DNA from: Prosthecomicrobium sp. N25
GTDB taxonomy: Bacteria; Pseudomonadota; Alphaproteobacteria; Rhizobiales; Ancalomicrobiaceae
Direction of reading: 5' to 3'
Assembly: GCF_037203705.1 (NCBI RefSeq)
Contig: NZ_JBBCAT010000001.1
Span: 779,418 to 843,417 of the forward strand
DNA length: 64,000 nt
In this document: positions 16,989-25,285 of the stretch, piece by piece
Position numbering within the stretch: position 1 is the stretch's first letter
How the letters are laid out: the number at the start of each line of letters is the position of its first letter
Made by a program: the position numbers and the translations under genes
The notes under the pieces: model-generated
What the model saw: only the letters and a program-made list of their open reading frames with translations
Told to the model about the DNA's origin: nothing
Databases searched by the model: none

Positions 16989-18959
16989 TCAGCCGAGACC
17001 AGCGATGGCGAGTTCGATCGCCTCTTCATCGGCCCCAGCGAGAAGGCGCCGGGCGATCCGAGCAGCGAGGCGGGACCGGTCGGCCGACAAGCGCGCGAGG
17101 AGCCCCAGGGCGACACTCACCGGGTCTGCGCCGATCAACTTCGCTAGGTGCTGGACGGCCGGTTTCCTTGCGAGCTGGTGGACCTCGGCCAGAAGGGCCG
17201 GCTCGAGATATTCCGCCAGCCTGAAGGGGTCAGAAATCCGTCCCCATGGAACCCGGTTTGCGAGGTCAGATCCCGCAGATCGACTGGTGGGCGCATCGCG
17301 ACCAGCCCCAGCACTGTTCCGGAGCTGATGTCGGTTCACGTCCATTGGATCGGGTGCCAACTGAGGCGAATAAAAGTCTGGCATTGAAATGCAGTACGCT
17401 ATGTACACTGAGGAAGCAGCCAGCGCCACCTTGCGCGTGGCCGGCAGGCCTTCGCTGATTGCTCCAGCCTCGTCGACGAGCACGAGGCTGGTCAGGTGGG
17501 TGACGAGCCCGTGGCTGACCGCCAGTTCCGTTGCGCCCGCCTCGTCGAGGTGAGCCATGAATAGGGACGCGGCGTACGCCGCCACACCCTCTTGGGCCGC
17601 TGCGATGGTGCCCTCGGTTACCATCAGCTCGGCCCGGATCACCATGCCGGCGCGGCGGACGGTCAGCTGCTCCGGCATCGACCGACCGCGCGGCACGAGC
17701 TCGTCCATCGGGCTTCGCGCCGCCTCAATCGCCGCGGCGAGGATCCGCCCGGTGTCCTCCGTCGCAGCGACAAAGATCTCCCCACCGGTCAGCGCCGCGA
17801 GATGGCCGACATTGGCCTCCAGGCTGTCCTCGCCGACGAGCACGACAACGAAGCGACGGCCGGTTTGGGCGAGGGCCTGGACATCGAGCGCGTGGCTCTT
17901 GCCGTCCGTCACGACCACGATGGTCCGGGTCCCGTCGCAGCGCGCGACATCCGAGAGGGCCGCGCCGATCTCGGTGCCGCCACACGGGCCGGTGAGTTTG
18001 GTTGCCAGTGCGGAAAGGTCTCGCCCGGAATGGGCTTCTCCGATCAGGTGGTGGCTGCTGTCGAACTGCCAGAGCCTGACGACGTCGCCGGCACGGATCG
18101 CGCCCGCGGCCCGCTCGAGCCCGCCCATGACCGCCTGATGCTTCGTCCGGCCGGTCTGGTCCCGTTCATTCATCGACCCGGACTGGTCCACCAGGATGTC
18201 ACAATCGAGCCTATGGTCTCCCGCGGACGCAGGGTCGATCGATAGCCTGACAACGCGACCGTCGCCGAAGGCTGCGGTCAGCGGCCGCGGCACGAGCCCC
18301 TCGATCCGAAGGTCGATTGGGCGGTTCAGCAGCACCGTCGCCCGTCCGGCGCCGACAAGCGACCCGCCGAGAAAGACGCGACCGCTGTCGGCCGAGACCG
18401 CGATCTCCGCCTCGGCGATCGGACCTCCGGTCAGGAGATCGTCGGAATCGGGCAGCGGCGATCGGCCGTAGACGTCGCCGACCGTAACCGGGATGCGCAG
18501 ATGCCCGTCTTGCCCCAGCGCCGTGAGCGCGATGGCCCAGCTGTCCTCCACTGCAATCTCTGCGCCTGGCGGGACGTGACCAACGGAGAGCATGTGGATG
18601 CCGCGCAGGACCTCCTCGTGCAGGACCGCCGTGCGGCCGGTGTCGATCGCGGCCTCGTAGGTCTCCCGGGCGGCGGCTCGTGGCTGCGCCTTCGCGCTGA
18701 CGGTCCGGCCGTCGATCATGGCGCGGAGCCCATGGAGCACGCCGTGAACCGGGACCGGGAAGGTGATCGTCGCCTCGATGCTCTCGGTCTCCGCATTGCG
18801 GAAGGTGCGCCGGGTGGTGACCAGCGCCAGGGCGCCGAGGATGTGCACGTCATAGCGGGTCGAGACGAGCGGGATCGGCGTCCCGCTGCCGCGGACCCGG
18901 CCGCCGGCGGTCCAGGCGGCGAGAGGATCGGAGGACACGACGGAGGCGTCAATCACCAT
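16989..18959 (-). CDS. VIT plus von Willebrand factor A domain protein
   Basis: The 656-residue protein begins with a vault/inter-alpha-trypsin (VIT) domain at about residues 25-150 (PVPVHGVLHGLRAMIDGRTV) and continues with a VWA domain from about residue 252 to 425. The metal-ion-dependent adhesion site is complete: D258, S260 and S262 in VDQSGSM, with GGTEIGAAL and VVVTDGKSHALD later. The last 200 residues are helical and end in repeat-like LLARLSADRSRLAARIARRL. There is no signal peptide or membrane helix, so a cytosolic scaffold is likely. It overlaps the MerR-type gene upstream by eleven bases, which makes the pair an operon. VIT/VWA proteins bind protein partners in a metal-dependent way; the partner here is unknown. 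Confidence 0.8.
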   Translation of the reverse strand: MVIDASVVSSDPLAAWTAGGRVRGSGTPIPLVSTRYDVHILGALALVTTRRTFRNAETESIEATITFPVPVHGVLHGLRAMIDGRTVSAKAQPRAAARETYEAAIDTGRTAVLHEEVLRGIHMLSVGHVPPGAEIAVEDSWAIALTALGQDGHLRIPVTVGDVYGRSPLPDSDDLLTGGPIAEAEIAVSADSGRVFLGGSLVGAGRATVLLNRPIDLRIEGLVPRPLTAAFGDGRVVRLSIDPASAGDHRLDCDILVDQSGSMNERDQTGRTKHQAVMGGLERAAGAIRAGDVVRLWQFDSSHHLIGEAHSGRDLSALATKLTGPCGGTEIGAALSDVARCDGTRTIVVVTDGKSHALDVQALAQTGRRFVVVLVGEDSLEANVGHLAALTGGEIFVAATEDTGRILAAAIEAARSPMDELVPRGRSMPEQLTVRRAGMVIRAELMVTEGTIAAAQEGVAAYAASLFMAHLDEAGATELAVSHGLVTHLTSLVLVDEAGAISEGLPATRKVALAASSVYIAYCISMPDFYSPQLAPDPMDVNRHQLRNSAGAGRDAPTSRSAGSDLANRVPWGRISDPFRLAEYLEPALLAEVHQLARKPAVQHLAKLIGADPVSVALGLLARLSADRSRLAARIARRLLAGADEEAIELAIAGLG

Positions 18960-19305
18960 GGCTGCGATCCTTCTCCATGACCGTCCGCACGACCTCGGCG
19001 AGGCGCGCGACGAGGGGCTCGATGTCGGCCCCGCTGCCGATGAGCCGGGGCTCGACCATCAGGGTCAGTCCCGGTGCGACCGGGAACGGCACGGCCGTTC
19101 CCTCTTCGAGAAGCACCTTGATCGCGGCTGGCGGCAGGCCCTTGGCCCTGAGGTCGGTGTAGCGCCGGATTGCCGCGACATGATCCTCGCCATAGTCGGC
19201 CTTCGCCCGCCCGCCGCGCGGCGGCGGCACGAAGCCCTCGGCGATCATGTACCGGATCTGCCGCTCGACGACCCCGGTCGCCGCGGCGAGTTCGCGAATG
19301 TTCAA
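18949..19305 (-). CDS. MerR-family transcriptional regulator
   Basis: The 118-residue protein has an N-terminal MerR winged helix (IRELAAATGVVERQIRYMIA, then GEDHVAAIRRYTDLRAKGL) and a short C-terminal part of about 50 residues without the cysteines of metal sensors. The start is a TTG with AAAGGAGC upstream. It overlaps the VIT/VWA gene downstream, so it probably controls that gene and itself. Two palindromes in the region upstream are likely binding sites. Confidence 0.8.
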   Translation of the reverse strand: MNIRELAAATGVVERQIRYMIAEGFVPPPRGGRAKADYGEDHVAAIRRYTDLRAKGLPPAAIKVLLEEGTAVPFPVAPGLTLMVEPRLIGSGADIEPLVARLAEVVRTVMEKDRSHGD

Positions 19306-19319
19306 GGGGATGCTCCTTT

Positions 19320-19380
19320 CGACAAACTATATGTCGCAATGGCGCAAGGCGGTCAAGGGCTTTTCACAAACGATTTGTCG
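19320..19380. promoter_or_regulatory. Paired palindromes upstream of the MerR-VIT/VWA operon
   Basis: CGACA (19320-19324) and TGTCG (19332-19336) form a perfect inverted repeat spaced by seven bases. A second perfect inverted repeat, ACAAACGATTTGT, lies at 19366-19378 and is followed by CG, so both sites share an ACAAAC..TGTCG core. Their spacing of about 46 bases and their position just upstream of the regulator start suit an autoregulatory operator. Confidence 0.5.
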
Positions 19381-20033
19381 ATATGAGCAGAAGAGCACTG
19401 CGTTCTGGCAACTCGATCCCGGAAGCTTCCCGATGCCGCGCATGGTCCCGGCGGCTACTCCGCCTAAGGATCGCGTATGAGGGTCTTTTGATGTGGCATT
19501 GACAAGGGACGTGTGGACACCCGCTTCGAGCACTCAGCCTAGGCCGGCCCAGTACTAGCGAGGCCAGTCGGCCAGACTAGAAGATCGGTCTTAGGCCAGA
19601 GATCGCCGGTCGGACAGGAATGACCGTCCGTACCGTCCGGCTACCGTCCGAAGCTAAGTCTCTACATGATAGGCGACATTTGCAGTGTCCGCACGGCTTT
19701 CGGACGGTTCGGACGGTCGGAAGCGCGGTATCACCATGGTCTTACCCGCGTCATCCGCCACTGCATCACTGGTCCCGTACTGGCTGTCCGGCTCTGAGCT
19801 AGTTTGCGCATTCCGCCAGCGGGAAGAGATCGATAATGCGAGACACCGGTTATTGCGCCGTCCAAGCCGGTTCGGGTTTGGGGAGCGATCGGGCGTTGGA
19901 GTACACAACTTTCATTGCCCGCCCACGAAACTCGCTCCGGGTGCGGAACTCGCCGATGGCCCTGAAGCTGTAGACGATCACCGGAAGAGCGCCAAGGATG
20001 CGGGTTAGGAGAACTCAGCTCACGGCTTCCGTC
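19381..20033. other. Decayed intergenic DNA with a repeat cluster
   Basis: Apart from the inverted repeat cluster at 19623-19717 I see no gene here. The frames crossing it are repeat-derived (SDGSDG-type) or lack starts. Confidence 0.4.
19623..19717. repeat. ACCGTCCG inverted-cluster repeat, copy 2
   Basis: Three ACCGTCCG copies (19623, 19632, 19643) face two CGGACGGT copies (19701 and 19710) across about 50 bases. Spacings within the arms are 9 and 11 bases on the left and 9 on the right. The layout matches 21538-21630. Confidence 0.7.
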
Positions 20034-20400
20034 TCAGCGGGGCGGCCTTAGGCGCGTTCGGCCTCCTCTTGCGTTGCACGCCGAAGCGCGCGCTCGATTG
20101 CGGCCATGATGGCGGCGTCCTCCACTGGGATCTGCACCGTCCGGTCCCGCCGGGTGCACATCGACGTATCGACCGTCCCTACCGTCCGAACCGTCCGACG
20201 GGGCCAAATTCAAGGGCTTGTCTCGGACGGTCGCATTCTCCTTCGACCCGCTACCGTCCGATTCTCGACCGACCGTCCAATCGGAGCCCAGGCGCAAACC
20301 GTTGATCCTTCGAAGATCAGGACCACCTTCGGACGGTTCGGACTGTACGGATGGTGTCTCGCCGGAGAAGCTGAGATCTTTAGTCCGTCTCCGAGCCGGC
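20034..20400 (-). pseudogene. Tail remnant of a primase/helicase-type gene
   Basis: The minus strand reads LSFSGETPSVQSEPSEGG, then GRESDGSGSKENATV and LAPSDGSDGRDGRYVDV. This resembles the low-complexity C-terminal tail of the intact ATPase at 32257-34026 (SSSETSGMGPSGPSVPS, and SDGADGTDD). The underlying DNA carries the same 9-bp ACCGTCCG repeats in coding phase. Nothing of the ATPase domain remains, so a related element once sat here. Confidence 0.5.
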
Positions 20401-20505
20401 GTGTGCGATCGACCGAGCGAAACACTCGGTCGTGCTTGATCCCGGCCCGTGCCAACCATGCTCCAGGGCGGCGGCCGGGCAGATATCGCGGCCGGTCCGG
20501 TCAAC
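20400..20505 (-). pseudogene. Tyrosine recombinase remnant 4
   Basis: The minus-strand frame contains ARAGIKHDRVFRSVDRTRRL. It corresponds to the QAEIREGPVFCSVDRHGRL segment of the integrase remnant at 5282-5570, just before box II. It is short and fused to the primase-tail remnant, so it only marks a former integrase gene. Confidence 0.45.
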
Positions 20506-20853
20506 GCCGATCCCCTGCCTTATCGGCCTTTCGAGCGGCGGAAGGTCACTCCCAGGCCTTCGGGCGAGACGGCGGGGCGTGATTGAGGGCCGTGAGCTCG
20601 GGTTGGTGGACCGCGCCGACAATGCCGAGGAGAAGCTAAACGAGGCAGGGCCAACGGCTCGGGGCTAGATGCCACATCGTGGATCATTATCGTTATCCTG
20701 GGTCGCAGCACGAGGGATGTGGCATTCCATTCTGCAGTTCGATTTGAGTATACCCCATGCGAACTGCCTGTATGCTGGTTCGATAATGGCGCTTGACGAC
20801 CTATGTAGAACTTATATGGTGCGAACCACTCTAAACGAACCGGAGTGGCTCCC
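20506..20853. other. Upstream region of the first serine recombinase
   Basis: No gene is supported here. Around 20778-20853 there are short related words (GGTTCGATAATG, GGTGCGAACCAC, AACGAACC) that could be recombinase binding half-sites, but no complete res site can be drawn with confidence. Confidence 0.3.
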
Positions 20854-21462
20854 ATGTTCGTCCGCACCTACCTGCGTGCCTCAACCAGCCAGCAGGATGC
20901 CGAGCGTGCCCGCGGCGACCTCGAGCGCTTCGCCCAGGAGCGCGGCTTGAAGGTGGCGGCCTGGTACATCGAGACCGAGAGCGGCACGTCGCTGAAGCGA
21001 CCTGAGCTCCGCCGGCTCCTGGCGGACTGCCAGAAGGGCGACGTCTTGTTGATCGAACAGGTCGATCGCCTCACCCGCCTGACCGCCGAGGACTGGTCGG
21101 CGCTGAAGGCCAGCTTGTCGGAGCGGGGCGTACGTGTCGTCGCGCTGGACCTGCCGACGTCGTGGCTGATGATGACGGCGAGGGCGGACGACTTCACCGG
21201 CCGCATGTTCGAGGCGCTCAACGCAATGATGCTGGACGTGCTCGCCGCGGTCGCTCGTAAGGACTATGAGGATCGCCGCCGGCGGCAGCTCCAAGGCATC
21301 CGGAGAGCCCAGGCCGAGGGCCGGATGAGGGGCCGGCAAGAGGACGTGGAGCGCAACGCCGCCATTATCGGCATGTTGAAGTCCGGGCAGTCGTGGAACT
21401 CGATCGTGAAGGCGACTGGGTGCTCAAGGTCGACGCTGGCGAGGCTTGCAAAACGGGTATGA
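20854..21462 (+). CDS. Serine recombinase (resolvase/invertase family)
   Basis: The 202-residue protein has the resolvase catalytic domain: the N-terminal TYLRASTSQQDAERAR with its nucleophilic Ser, a long GDVLLIEQVDRLTRLTAEDW with the conserved Arg of DRLTR, and a C-terminal helix-turn-helix (GQSWNSIVKATGCSRSTLAR). Such proteins resolve cointegrates or invert DNA at short sites. The ATG at 20854 has GGAGTGG upstream; a GTG at 20845 is less likely. The gene is intact in a decayed neighbourhood and has no transposase partner nearby. Confidence 0.85.
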   Translation: MFVRTYLRASTSQQDAERARGDLERFAQERGLKVAAWYIETESGTSLKRPELRRLLADCQKGDVLLIEQVDRLTRLTAEDWSALKASLSERGVRVVALDLPTSWLMMTARADDFTGRMFEALNAMMLDVLAAVARKDYEDRRRRQLQGIRRAQAEGRMRGRQEDVERNAAIIGMLKSGQSWNSIVKATGCSRSTLARLAKRV

Positions 21463-21537
21463 TCAGACTCTAACCGAGGCAATGTCACGGGGGCGAACTG
21501 TGGTCCTTCAATCTGCCCGGGGGTCGCGCAGAGGTAA

Positions 21538-21630
21538 ACGTCCGTACCGTCCGCCCACCGTCCGGAAGCGAAGTACCTGATGGTTCATAGGTTTTTCCGA
21601 AGCTACACGCCCTTCGGACGGTACGGACGT
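21538..21630. repeat. ACCGTCCG inverted-cluster repeat, copy 3
   Basis: ACGTCCGTACCGTCCG on the left is the exact reverse complement of CGGACGGTACGGACGT on the right, giving a 16-bp perfect inverted repeat with about 61 bases between the arms. An extra ACCGTCCG lies at 21557. About 115 bases align with copy 1 at 3425-3540. Confidence 0.7.
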
Positions 21631-21689
21631 TAGCGGGCCAACAATCCTCAAGCACGCCACGTGGGAACACCACCAGGGTCACCATCGCC

Positions 21690-21930
21690 AGATCGGTCGA
21701 TGGTAGGCGAGGCGATCTCGGCTGATCGGATGACGCCAGTCCCGAATAAGGTGCCACGACCCTCCGAAAATGGAAGAAGCGTTTCCGATCGCAATCCCGC
21801 CGTGGTCGAACAGGACGTGGTGGTTCAGGCAGAGGCAGAGGAGATTGCCGAGCTCAACCGGCCCATCATGAGGACGGCCTACAGGCGGATATGGGCAGCC
21901 TCCGCATAAGGCCCGCCCTGACCGAGACCC
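21690..21930 (-). pseudogene. HNH endonuclease C-terminal remnant
   Basis: The minus strand encodes HDGPVELGNLLCLCLNHHVL, then FDHGGIAI, the usual end of HNH nucleases that follow a DNA-recognition domain in some restriction systems. The first zinc-binding knuckle is degraded (CGGCPYP), and no upstream domain or start is present. Confidence 0.6.
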
Positions 21931-22028
21931 CTTGGACATGGCCCAGCCGGGCGATCCAAGGAAGGGGAGCAGCTCAAACCCCCTGGAAATGGCTCAGCCG
22001 GGCGGTCCAAGGAAGGGGAGCAGGTCAC
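21927..22028. repeat. Two tandem 51-bp units with internal hairpins
   Basis: Units 21927-21977 and 21978-22028 are near-identical, and each contains CCCCTTGG or CCCCCTGG facing CCAAGGAAGGGG across about 20 bases. Each unit could fold as an RNA hairpin. The pair lies just after the HNH remnant. Confidence 0.7.
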
Positions 22029-22300
22029 TCGTCGACGGATCCTAGCTTCTGAGCGAGGGCATTCCAGCAGGCATGGTAAGATCTGCCAAAAAATGGGGTT
22101 GTCTCTCGCCCGATAACAAACCCGACTATGCCGAACCTGGGTGCAGCCGACCTACTGAAGCTCTTCCCTGAAACTTCGGCTCCGGCCGGGGTATGGAGAT
22201 GCCGGTCTTCGCAGAACTTCAAATTTACAGCCGCTGATGAGTTGAGAATACAGCAATACGGCGTATAATCCACTTTTTGAAATGTAATCAGGAGGGGAAA

Positions 22301-23905
22301 ATGGCTATTCCAGTCCTTGAGATAAACTATAACACTCATCCAGATCTAGCGGATAATATATGGAACGCCCAAATGGCGGACCATCCTTCGGTCTTAACTT
22401 ATGCGGGGCCCGATCTCACGGTGAGGCGGCAAACACGAAACGACGCGATGCACTTCAACGACGGCCCTTATGTAGGCGAAATACCACATATACTGAGCAG
22501 AGACGAATATCCATTTGCTTGTACCCAAGAAGGAGGTGGAGCATCTTTTGTGGGGCACATCCCTGGCCGACAGAATTCCTCGCAGGGTGGAATCATTGCG
22601 GCGTTCCTCGTGAAGCACGAGATCACACAGGGCAAGCAATTTGAGGTGCGCGTCATTAATCACCCTGACGGCGACGTGAAAACAATTAAGCAGAACAACT
22701 TGGGAGCGAGTGTAGCCTTACGCCGTGCCCAACGCCGCGCGAATAGCGGAGGTTTCGTTGATCTAGGTGGCAAGGGTGCTCCTCGCGGCTTCGCGGCAAA
22801 CACCAAGAAATGGGACTCCGCTACGCACCAATTTGTTGGTGCCTCAATTGCCGGTGCGATCTCCGAGTTCAACAGGATTGTGACCCAATTGAGAATGCAC
22901 AACGCCGCGGCGGCTGCATGGGAAGAGTACACAAATCGAGAGGGCGAGATAAGCCGAGTCCAATCCCAATTGCCGATGTACCCAATCGTAGTTCGGTTCT
23001 TTTTTAGGTATAGGCCAGGATTGACCGAAAACATGCCAGACGATTACATCTACGACGGAATGGCTTATCAATCGATGTCCAGCGGGTACAATGTTCCTGG
23101 CTTATCTCCCATGGGTAAACGCGATGCCCCGTTCTCGTTTCAGATTGTGCTGCCTGCTCGTGATGCAGTCGTCAATACTCCCAAGCCGGTGCAGCCACCA
23201 GCGCCGCAAAATAGCCCTGAGTGGATCAAGCGCTATGACATGATAGTTTCCAATCTTGAGAAGAACTCCTTGGAGATAACGATTGTTTTTCAAATTCTCA
23301 ACGGCATGTGGATGGCCGACATGCTGAGGTTGCTCGCCAAGTTAGACAAAGAGACCAAATGGATGCGACTACTCGAAAATAAGGTACTGGAAGGAAACTA
23401 CGGCGTCCATATCGAGCGAATTCGCGCCGCCTTTTGGGCCGTTCGCCTCGCGGGTAATGTTGTAAACGCTCACGGCTACTACAAACAATCCTGCAAAGAA
23501 TACGCCAATCTTCCGGAAGACCAACGAAAAGAGATTGATGCGTTTTTTGGTGCCCCTGCGAGTGAAGCCGAGGGAAAAACGGAAACGTCCAAGGGTCCAG
23601 AATGGTTAGTGGGTTGGTGGACCGTATACGATGGGCAATACTACTACTATTATTTTTACGACAATTGGAGAACGTGTTATATAAAGAAGGCCCCGCAAAA
23701 GACGTGGGTTCCTCCGGAGGGCACGGGCAGTAGAGGAACCTATAAATTCGTGAAAGACGATATCACATTACGTGTTACCTGGGTCAAACTGGAAGCGGGA
23801 GAAGAGGCGACTGTCGAGAATTTCACCAGAGTGGGCTGGACTAGTAAGACAGAGATGAATGGAGATTCAAACAAATACTCACCGCTATTTGCCCGTAAAA
23901 TGTAA
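22301..23905 (+). CDS. NucA/NucB-type DNase-like protein with an unusual C-terminal domain
   Basis: This 534-residue protein carries a NucA/NucB-type nuclease module at about residues 45-105. The signature is RDEYPFACTQEGG (D68) followed by PGRQNSSQGG. The second acidic residue of the family, normally in a PxxENxxQG-like motif, appears to be Gln91, so activity is uncertain. A long helical middle region follows. The end is a compact Trp/Tyr-rich domain (LVGWWTVYDGQYYYYYFYDN to FTRVGWTSKTEMNG), with DSNKYSPLFARKM as its last residues. There is no signal peptide. GGAGGGG at 22291 sets the ATG at 22301. The gene is markedly more AT-rich than its neighbours and has no obvious immunity gene beside it. 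Confidence 0.65.
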   Translation: MAIPVLEINYNTHPDLADNIWNAQMADHPSVLTYAGPDLTVRRQTRNDAMHFNDGPYVGEIPHILSRDEYPFACTQEGGGASFVGHIPGRQNSSQGGIIAAFLVKHEITQGKQFEVRVINHPDGDVKTIKQNNLGASVALRRAQRRANSGGFVDLGGKGAPRGFAANTKKWDSATHQFVGASIAGAISEFNRIVTQLRMHNAAAAAWEEYTNREGEISRVQSQLPMYPIVVRFFFRYRPGLTENMPDDYIYDGMAYQSMSSGYNVPGLSPMGKRDAPFSFQIVLPARDAVVNTPKPVQPPAPQNSPEWIKRYDMIVSNLEKNSLEITIVFQILNGMWMADMLRLLAKLDKETKWMRLLENKVLEGNYGVHIERIRAAFWAVRLAGNVVNAHGYYKQSCKEYANLPEDQRKEIDAFFGAPASEAEGKTETSKGPEWLVGWWTVYDGQYYYYYFYDNWRTCYIKKAPQKTWVPPEGTGSRGTYKFVKDDITLRVTWVKLEAGEEATVENFTRVGWTSKTEMNGDSNKYSPLFARKM

Positions 23906-24140
23906 TGCCGTGTTTGGTAATAAGTTTAATCGACATTATCAAATCAAGAAGTGGCGATATATTGCGCAAGGTCAGAAACTGTCACCGGCCAGCAAGTGTG
24001 TTTGAGTGTTCAGGGCCATCGCTGTCCGGCGTCGTAAGGCAACTGGAGCTCTGCTGGCGGCACCTTCGCTTGCATGGCAGATAGCTCCCGGGTATGGAGT
24101 GCGCCAAGCAGAGGGCACTTGAAGATGCAAAGCAAGATAC
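23906..24140. other. No gene recognised
   Basis: This AT-richer trailer of the nuclease gene has no supported coding sequence. It ends in the IS66 remnant. Confidence 0.35.
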
Positions 24141-24305
24141 CCTGAAGGCGTTCAGGGGCGACAGCCCGTGACGACGGGCAACATAGCTGATCGACATGCC
24201 GGGCTGCATCGTCTCGGACACGATGGCGAGCTTCTGCTCGGTCGTGAACCGCCGACGACTGGCAACTCCGGTAATCACTTCCACCCTCGAGAAGGTCTCG
24301 GACAT
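24140..24305 (-). mobile_element. IS66-type TnpA N-terminal remnant
   Basis: The minus strand encodes FSRVEVITGVASRRRFTTEQ, then KLAIVSETMQPGMSISYVAR and RHGLSP, the helix-turn-helix start of the small TnpA accessory protein of IS66-family elements. The frame then turns into unrelated sequence. No TnpB or TnpC gene and no terminal repeats are visible, so only a stub is left. Confidence 0.65.
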
Positions 24306-25285
24306 AGGCGTATGCCTAGGACTGCGCCTAGGTCCTCCGGCTGAAGCCGGTGTCCGGTCGAAACGGCGAGCACTTCAGAGGGGCCCTGGTGGAGCTACGT
24401 CCCGAAGGACGATAGGCTTGTACCTGGCCTGTCTTCGGACAGCAATTAGGCGTGTAGTTGCCGGAGCAGGGCCACTAGCATGTGGCCAGAGATCAGGCTG
24501 AGGCCGTAGGGGTGGCCGCGAATCGGCGTGTTTATGGCCGTCCAGGGAGAGGCCTGCAGCAACGAACGCTATCTACAATGCGACGTCCGCCGTACCGCAT
24601 CATGTGAACGGCCGCGGTCCAACGTACGCGATCTCGCCCCGGGAAAGCCCCCTGTCGCTGAGCAACGTACGGCGCCCGAAACCGCTAGCAACGAACCAGT
24701 CCCATGGTCGGACCCGCTTGTCTCCGACATCCTCGACATTGTCCCAGATGTTCAGGACCGCCGGGACAGGCCGTACGCGATCAGCGCGCCGGCCACGGCC
24801 AAGGCGGGCAGGCTGGCCAGCTCGGAAACAAGGAAGGAATGCATCGCTCGGTCCCTCATGTCGTTGCGGACCGAGCAATGCATGCAGGTGACGATCGTTC
24901 CGTGACGGGCTATATCCGCCCCACCGCCTGGTACTCGGTCCAGTCGGGCATCAGGTCTAGGTCGAGCGCCTTGGCGCAAAGTCCCGAGCGTGCGAGCTGG
25001 ATCACCTGGGGCGGCTTGCGCCTGCCATCCTGCTATATGCCCGGATGCACCACACGGATGCCCCTCGACGGCTCGCGCCTATGGGAAAGTGCTGCTTCTA
25101 ACGTCAGTTCAATGCACGAACACACCAAATTGAGTTGTAGCAATAAAGAATAAGCGCACTATAACTTACATTCCTCGCTGAATGCTGGAGGATGGTATGT
25201 CTGTTGCTGTATGTTCATGACCAGTAGTGAGGACAAACCGAGGAGCTTTCATCGATAGGCTTGTGAACGGGTTTTGGAGGCTGGT
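24306..25285. other. Decayed DNA with DUF1127 and small-membrane-protein remnants
   Basis: At 24600-24680 the minus strand contains RTLLSDRGLSRGEIAYV, the end of a DUF1127 protein like the one at 3289. At 24752-24844 a 30-codon minus-strand frame encodes a single hydrophobic helix (LPALAVAGALIAYGLS) that might be a tiny membrane protein. Otherwise no gene is supported in this kilobase. The last 125 bases, before 25286, are AT-rich and probably hold the promoter of the next gene. Confidence 0.4.

Noticed and set aside
19685-20008. Plus-strand 107-residue frame starting with SDGSDG
   Set aside because: The start is repeat-derived and the remainder has no protein-like features; I treat it as part of decayed DNA.
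20778-20853. A tRNA-like or res-like structure upstream of the first serine recombinase
   Set aside because: Short repeated words are present, but they do not fold into a tRNA and do not form complete inverted subsites.
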